In this document: in pieces, positions 32,389-37,675 of the stretch
Layout: each line of letters begins with the position of its first letter
How positions within the stretch are numbered: position 1 is the first letter of the stretch
Source: Rhizophagus sp. LPA8_4_AMF
Lineage: Eukaryota > Glomeromycota > Glomeromycetes > Glomerales > Glomeraceae
Assembly (NCBI GenBank): GCA_021464525.1
Contig: JADRCO010000329.1
Location: 1-37,675 of the forward strand
Direction: 5' to 3'
DNA length: 37,675 bases
The notes under the pieces: model-generated
Seen by the model: the letters and a program-made list of their open reading frames with translations, nothing else
Database searches by the model: none
Told to the model about the DNA's origin: nothing
Position numbers and translations under genes: made by a program

Positions 32389-32547
32389 TCATTCTTTAGC
32401 GGATGAAAAGGATGAAACCCATAAAATAAAACCAACAATATATCCAATTGGTTTATACCGACTATGACAACAAAGGCATCTTTTTTTTACTTTAAACGCT
32501 TCACCGTGATCTGCAATTACTAGGACGGGACTAGCGTTTGAAACCAT
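32389..32547 (-). CDS. Possible 52-aa small ORF with CxxC motif
   Basis: A minus-strand frame starting AAGATGG, a fair Kozak context, at 32547 and ending TGA at 32389. It contains KKRCLCCHSRY, a CxCC cluster, followed by a hydrophobic segment (PIGYIVGFILWVSSF). The local composition is less A/T-biased than its surroundings. It could be a real microprotein, one exon of a longer gene, or chance. No family recognised. Confidence 0.2.
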   Translation of the reverse strand: MVSNASPVLVIADHGEAFKVKKRCLCCHSRYKPIGYIVGFILWVSSFSSAKE

Positions 32548-34111
32548 CTTATCTCCTCAAGTTCAAAATTGCTGACTCGAAATACGCGAATAGCCAGTGG
32601 AACAAGTCATATTGGCATTACTGATTTTTGATTAGCTGTTACAGAATATTTTCAATAAAATTTGGCGATGTATACATAGTAAAAAAAATAAATTGAAAAT
32701 TTATTTAGATCTTTTAACTCGATTATTATAAATCAATTTTAATTTGATTGGTTGATTTTGAGCAATTCGTACCGAATAGGTGATTTATCCGAAATTTTGA
32801 GATTATATACATTTTCTTGATTATTTTTAACTTTTCTTAATGCTCTTATTCTCTTTAACACTTCTAAAAAATAACTGATAAAAATTTTCAGTCCTACTTT
32901 AAACCTACACCTGATGAGATCGAAAAATCACAATTTTTTTTTTATTATCAATACTATGAACTTTTGCCTACAAATAATTATTAGTCTCTTACAAAGCAGA
33001 TCAAAAAACGGAAAAATTTTGGATTTGATAGTTCCTAGGTTCCAGATTTAGTAATTAAGGAACCCCATATGATTTTTTAACGCTGAATATAACAAATTGA
33101 AAGAAAATTGCGACACCAAAAATAGTAACAGTATTTTATTTATAAATCTCTTTATCAACAAATAATTTAGGGAATAAGGAAGCTTTATATGATCTTACTT
33201 TAGCATATAAATATGAAAATGAGAAATTTATTATTAGGTGCTGCAAAAAATACTGCGGATAGACTGATAGTAATAGTTGATTAGTACTTTAAAGTTGCTT
33301 TCCCGAAATTTTAATTCTTCTACTTTTAAAATCATGAAATTATTGTAACTTTTTATTGTATAATGTCAATAATTTACAACTTTCTAAATAAAATTGCTAT
33401 TTTTAAATAAATTATCTTGGAAGAATTCTCAAACAAACGGTAATTCAAACTAAAAAAAATGCATGTCAAAGCAAATTTCTTAAAAACATTATCTATTCTA
33501 CCAAGAAATAAAAACATTTAGTTAGTAGCTTTTAATGATTTCAATGATCTCAATCACTGTTGAACAAATTCAATATATCTTCAAGTGGAATTGACACTTG
33601 TGTCATGCAGAAACTAGCGAATACTAGTTAAAAGGATAAGTTATATAATTGAATACAATAAAATATATATATATGACGGATGATCGGCTTGTAACGCGGT
33701 TTTACGTTTCGACCGCGTTTCTTGTCATTATGCTACAGCACAAATGCCCTTTTTCAGAGACTACAATACTCGCAAACCGTACACTGACTACACTGACTAC
33801 ACTGTGATCTTTAGTTTGAGGCTCAAAAAAATGAGTTACTAAAGTAGAAAGGAAATGGTAGATTTTTTTTTTGACAAATCGGCGAAGAAAAAGACTTGAC
33901 TTGTACATAAGAGTTGAAAAGAAGCTTATAATTCCGGAACTTTTTATTGCTTAATATGTGGCATTGATCTTGAACTTTTATATGATTTTATTATACTCTA
34001 CTCCTATTACGCGTAGAAATTGAAATTTAACCCGATTTACTATCTAATTCAACAGAGAAAAGGAAAATTCATAATAATCAATATATTAATTTATTAAACT
34101 TTGTTCTTAAG
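32548..34111. other. Region without intact genes
   Basis: No gene could be built. A fragment at about 33170-33262 (frame GNKEALYDLTLAYKYENEKF, then stop) loosely resembles a decayed Sel1-like repeat. A GC-rich 8-bp perfect inverted repeat AACGCGGT/ACCGCGTT lies at 33693-33719. Upstream parts of the aconitase pseudogene are not recognisable here. Confidence 0.4.
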
Positions 34112-35281
34112 GTAGGAGGTACTTGTATCTTGCTTTGATATTTTTAATATGCGCTGGTATGGAATCTTCAATATGGATGCTGAATTGGTTACTATATCAC
34201 TTAGAAATCAATCATTGGTTTATGTACAAACTCATCATACGAAGATATGACTCGTCGCTTCGTTAGCCAAGCAAGTCCTTGGTCATGGAATGAAACAAAA
34301 AATCGATGTTCACAATTACACCTGGATCTGTATAAAATTCGAGTTATTATTGCACTTGACGGTCAGGAAAAAATGCTAAAGGACGTCGACTGTAATCCCT
34401 TGACAACGAGATCGCCAGGATGTTAAAAATGAAGAAAAGAATTCTATCATTATATTATATAAGAGACACCCACTCATGCATTTATAACATCTCCAGATGT
34501 ATATATATATTTGTTTCTCGGGTTCGGATCAAGTCAGTGATGATATGCTCATAAATGCCGATGGAAATCTTTAATGACTCTAAAAGGTACGACCTAGTCA
34601 AAGCACACCAAGAATCGAATCTATTAAGATCAAAAAGTAACCATATTCAATTGTTACAGCCATTTTCTAAATGGAAAGTAAAGGATTTTTGAGAATTACC
34701 TGCTTTAAATAAAGCCAAGAGAAAATTTACTAGTGGTTGAAATTCAGAGGTCATTTTGATAACATTTCAGATAACATGTTGATCGATGTCTATTAACTGT
34801 GAGCTAATAAAATCAAAATATTTGCTCGTGACTATATATACAAAAGTATTATATTATTTCTGGGAAATATTATTTAGTCATATTTTTATGTATAATATAT
34901 TAAATGATTCTGAACAATTTTCTTCAACAGATGTTCTCTGGATATTCTCTGGGTGGTGATAATGAATATGGCGAGAATTCATCGTGTGAACACGTTGCTC
35001 TTGTTGGGTGGTGCAGTAGTAATTGTGAAATTCTTTGCTCATATTTATGAATACTAACCTTAAGAAACAAGGATTTTTGCCACTCACAATCGCCAGCTCA
35101 TCTTAATACGATAAGATTGATCCATCTGACAAAGTATCCATTATTGGTCTTACTATTTTTGATTCAACACTTGGACTTCATAAGAAAAGATTAGCATGAA
35201 AACAAGATATTCCTGCTAAACATACATTTAATCAAAATCAAATTGAATAGTTTAAACTTTGAATCGCATGATCGAACAATG
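34112..35281 (+). pseudogene. Aconitase (aconitate hydratase) pseudogene
   Basis: Colinear blocks of aconitase appear in shifting plus-strand frames: GGT (about 34118), NMDAELVTISL (34169), GLCTNSSYEDM (34217-34249), RDRQDVKNEEKNSIII (34407), ETPTHAFITSPDV (34463), HIQLLQPFSKWKVKDF (34644), FRGHFDNISDNMLI (34743), GDNEYGENSSCEHVAL (34958), GGAVVIVKFFAHIYEY (35010), KKQGFLPLTIASS (35062), YDKIDPSDKVSIIGL (35110) and KHTFNQNQIE (35219), followed by TAG where the family has Trp. The order matches the C-terminal half of mitochondrial aconitase, including one Fe-S cysteine motif (GSCTNSSYEDM in the family). Several frameshifts and in-frame stops rule out function. Between 34810 and 34930 lies intron-like sequence ending TTCTTCAACAG, suggesting a decayed gene copy rather than a retrocopy. 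The N-terminal half is absent or unrecognisable. Confidence 0.9.
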
Positions 35282-35607
35282 TTCATATAAATTAAAGAAA
35301 AAAAAAATAAATATTATTTCGAAAAGTTTGAAAGAAAAAGCAATGAGTATAATGTAAAAAAGATAATGTGCTTATTGAGTTTAGTAATAAATAATAATTT
35401 TGATATTGTGAAGAAATTATATATTAAATTCTGTTATTTCTATTAAAAACCAGAAAAATTCTTGAGTTAATTAATTGGTAAATAAAATCAATTACTAAAT
35501 ATCAAATCTGAAAGATATTTATATATTAGCGCATTAATAATAAAACTAGGTAAAATAAAAATTTTTCATAAATCATCTTCACAAAAACAAAGGGTAATGT
35601 GCAGCTA
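35282..35607. other. Intergenic stretch
   Basis: A/T-rich sequence between the pseudogene and the 3' end of the WC-2-like gene. No feature is seen. Confidence 0.4.
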
Positions 35608-37152
35608 TTATTCCCCACCTCCGGTGTCGATACCTGGCGGTGGAGGAGGTTGCGTTGAGCTTCCTCCATTACCGCCACTACTAGCTTGTCTTTTTGCTTT
35701 TTTAGCCCACCTAAGTCCACATGCATTACATAACCTTTAAAATGACATTTTGCAATAATTATTATTGCAATATGCAGATTTTGCGAAGGATATACAAAAA
35801 CGATGTCACACATTATTTGCAATTTTTTTTGCAATAAAAATTAGTAATGTTTTTATAAAACAGATTTAAAATTCCAAAAATAAAAAGCATTAAATAAAAT
35901 AAGTATTATCACATACGTCTTTGGTCCTTGTGGACCTTTTCTCCATTCAGGTGATTCTACGGTACCACAATCCGTACAGACATATTCTTCTTCTTCGACT
36001 TTAGGTTTTTTCTAAGATTAAAAAAAAGAAATAAATGAAGAATTCAAAAGATGCAAAAAAAGATCATAACCTGATAAGATAACAAACCTTCTTTCGTGGT
36101 TTCGACGGAGAAGTTGTGGTAGTCGTTGAAGGTTGGGGAGCATGTTCGGATTGGGCGGAGATTTGCGTAGATAAAAGGTTGTCGTCTCTTGAAGACGGCG
36201 TTGCTAGAGATGATGCCATATCTACATCCATTAAACTTACGTTCAGTAAAGTTGGGTTATTAGAGCCAGTGGAAATTCCTCTGGCACGCTCACCCTCCTG
36301 GTATCGTAAACCGGTCAATAATTCTAACGGATTACTTGTATCATGAAGTAGATTTTCCACAGAACGCCCTTCAGGGATAGAAGTTGATCCTCCGGTGGTA
36401 GAAGAAGCGGTATTAACTGTACTGACACTGCCGCTGCCGCTGGCCTCAGCTGGAGTTTCCGACGGTCCAATTAACTCGCGAAGTTGACGACGCAGATTTT
36501 CATTTTCGACTTTCAATTCCAAAAATGAATCTAACATTGCCGTTGTTTTTGATGGGTAAGTTCTACCCATACTGAAAAAGCATTTACAATTACCAGTAGT
36601 ATTACTTTCACCAAAGTAAGGATGTCCATTAACCTCAAGAATTATATATTTAGTATCTTTCTTGCGAAATCGATAATAAAGAGTGAAACTAGTTTTATTT
36701 TGTATGGCCAAACCGAAATCTCTAAGAAACATATCAACGTCATCGACATGAATAAAGTCTGTTATAGTACGATTCACTAATTCTTCGGGAGTATAACCGA
36801 CTAGCTCGGTTGAAGAAGGTGAACAATACATGAGTTTCCCTGTTGGGGAAATAACATGCAAAAAATCTTTTAGCTCTTCAATTATCCGTTGTGACCAATT
36901 CTTTCTCTTTGTAAACTCTGTCATATTCGTCGGTGCACTACTACCGCTAGTGGTAGCAACAGCGTTAGACCCTGAAAGAACAACGGAGGTAGAAGAACTA
37001 ACAATAGCATTTCCACTACCTCCAACTCCAACTACACTCCTTGAAGATCCAAGGTTGGCGGCCGCGGCAGCAGCAGGATAACCTTCGCCCAGGATTTTCC
37101 GGTCCATCAAAAGTCGTTGGTATTCTGGTGTATTTGGATTAAAATCATCCAT
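35608..37152 (-). CDS. WC2: White collar-2-like PAS/GATA transcription factor
   Basis: Three exons: 37152-36088, 36011-35917 and 35734-35608, giving 428 aa. The ATG at 37152 opens [15 protein letters not shown]. Then follow an Ala run (27-32) and a Ser/Gly/Val-rich stretch, a PAS domain at about 90-198 ([47 protein letters not shown]), a short coiled coil (208-226), a disordered Ser/Thr-rich region, an acidic-basic lead-in, and one GATA finger CX2CX18CX2C (Cys367, Cys370, Cys389, Cys392; [20 protein letters not shown]). The finger is split by intron 2. The PAS lacks the flavin-binding cysteine motif of LOV domains, which fits WC-2 rather than WC-1. In fungi WC-2 pairs with WC-1 as the blue-light and clock activator. 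A WC-1 partner is not in this window. Confidence 0.92.
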
Positions 37153-37675
37153 CAATTATTGGACTTTTAGCACTAAAAAACTAGCGACAAATATAGTATA
37201 TTTATAGTCGATTTGAATGGCAAGATCCCAGAAAAAGCTAGTGGTTTTTTATACGCCGGGATTACCAAAAGTGGATGTATCTTTTTTTCAGAGAATGTCG
37301 ACAGAATATTCTGTGATCGGCACAAAAAACTGATCAGTTGATTGGCAGTATCACCACAAAAAATTTCACCTCCACGTGACTTGTGTGGCGCGGTGACACA
37401 ATCAGTATATTTGTTTATTCATTACCAGTTAGGGAGCTTACACATATTATGTAATTATTAAGGGATTATGCACGTCTGAAATGTGTGCCAGGTTGACGGC
37501 GCATGTACTGTGCCACTGATATTGACTTGTGTGGCGTGGCGCGATCAGCTTTTTAATTTGTTTATTGTTTACCCGTTTGCAATAAAACTCTCTCCCTCTT
37601 TTCCCTTTTTTTTATTTTAAAATATTTTTTAAAATCTACTAAAACAATAAAAAATAATGCTAAAGCAATAAAAAA
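37153..37675. promoter_or_regulatory. Upstream region of the WC-2-like gene with a duplicated segment
   Basis: The 14-mer TGACTTGTGTGGCG occurs at 37377-37390 and 37523-37536, each followed by ATCAG and then TTTGTTTATT, so a segment of about 45 bp is duplicated 146 bp apart. GATC cores occur near 37214, 37316, 37332 and 37543, and CCACGTGAC lies at 37372-37380. White collar complexes bind repeated GATC-type sites in other fungi, so autoregulation is possible but unproven. Confidence 0.45.

Noticed and set aside
33702..33908. 68-codon minus-strand frame
   Set aside because: No recognisable domain, an irregular repeat (SVVSVVSVRF) caused by a short ACTGACTACA tandem, and no supporting exons.
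34247..34426. 59-codon plus-strand frame beginning MTRRFVSQ
   Set aside because: It is one frame through the aconitase pseudogene. Only its upstream part and then another frame match aconitase, so it is not a separate gene.
34505..34540. GGGTTCGGATC, reminiscent of a tRNA box B
   Set aside because: No box A or foldable acceptor and D arms nearby. The segment is explained by the aconitase pseudogene.
34878..35087. 69-codon minus-strand frame
   Set aside because: Antisense to the aconitase pseudogene, with no family features of its own.
36830..37081. 83-codon plus-strand frame antisense to the WC-2-like gene
   Set aside because: Shadow of the PAS-encoding exon and the Ala/Ser-rich N-terminus.

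Overview
This is a eukaryotic, AT-rich window. Its protein-coding genes are broken by many short introns (about 60-110 bp), and its gene content is fungal: Vps45, mitochondrial ribosomal mL49/Img2, Nsa1/WDR74, an Erj5-type ER J-protein and a White collar-2 type PAS/GATA factor. The base composition, intron style and dense small inverted-repeat elements suggest an early-diverging fungus, most likely an arbuscular mycorrhizal (Rhizophagus-like) genome. That placement is an inference; the sequence holds no rRNA or mitochondrial marker. All gene models below were assembled by hand from open frames, GT-AG (twice GC-AG) splice sites and reading-frame continuity.

Layout. 1-2458: repeat-rich, with a GC-richer tandem block, a tRNA-derived SINE-like element, a hairpin element and one copy of a dispersed repeat. 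2459-15968: compact gene block in order: small coiled-coil gene (+), VPS45 (-), mL49 (+), NSA1/WDR74 (-), queuosine-salvage glycosylase QNG1 (+), Erj5-like (-), F-box/JmjC/phosphotransferase-fold gene (+). VPS45/mL49 and NSA1/QNG1 are divergent pairs about 100-140 bp apart. 15969-23705: three minus-strand genes: a 1464-aa coiled-coil protein, a four-finger CCCH protein of ZC3H3 type, and an unrecognised 449-aa single-exon protein. 23706-28825: gene-poor, with a ~0.94-kb imperfect palindrome carrying a nested MITE-like insertion, another MITE-like element, a 32-bp degenerate tandem repeat and the second copy of the dispersed repeat. 28826-31783: a 118-aa protein with a KEN box and an extended D-box, then an eight-exon gene ending in a PB1 domain. 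31784-35600: no intact gene, but a clear decayed aconitase pseudogene (about 34112-35281). 35608-37152: WC-2-like gene (-), with a duplicated promoter segment upstream.

How genes relate. Most are unlinked housekeeping functions: endosomal/vacuolar SNARE control, mitoribosome, 60S assembly, ER folding and tRNA-modification salvage. The more distinctive items are the three-domain F-box/JmjC/kinase-fold protein, whose active-site exons are very small and which carries a mariner-like MITE inside a GC-AG intron; the KEN/D-box protein, a candidate APC/C target or inhibitor; the hidden aconitase pseudogene; and the long palindrome. No single coherent novel multi-gene system was found.
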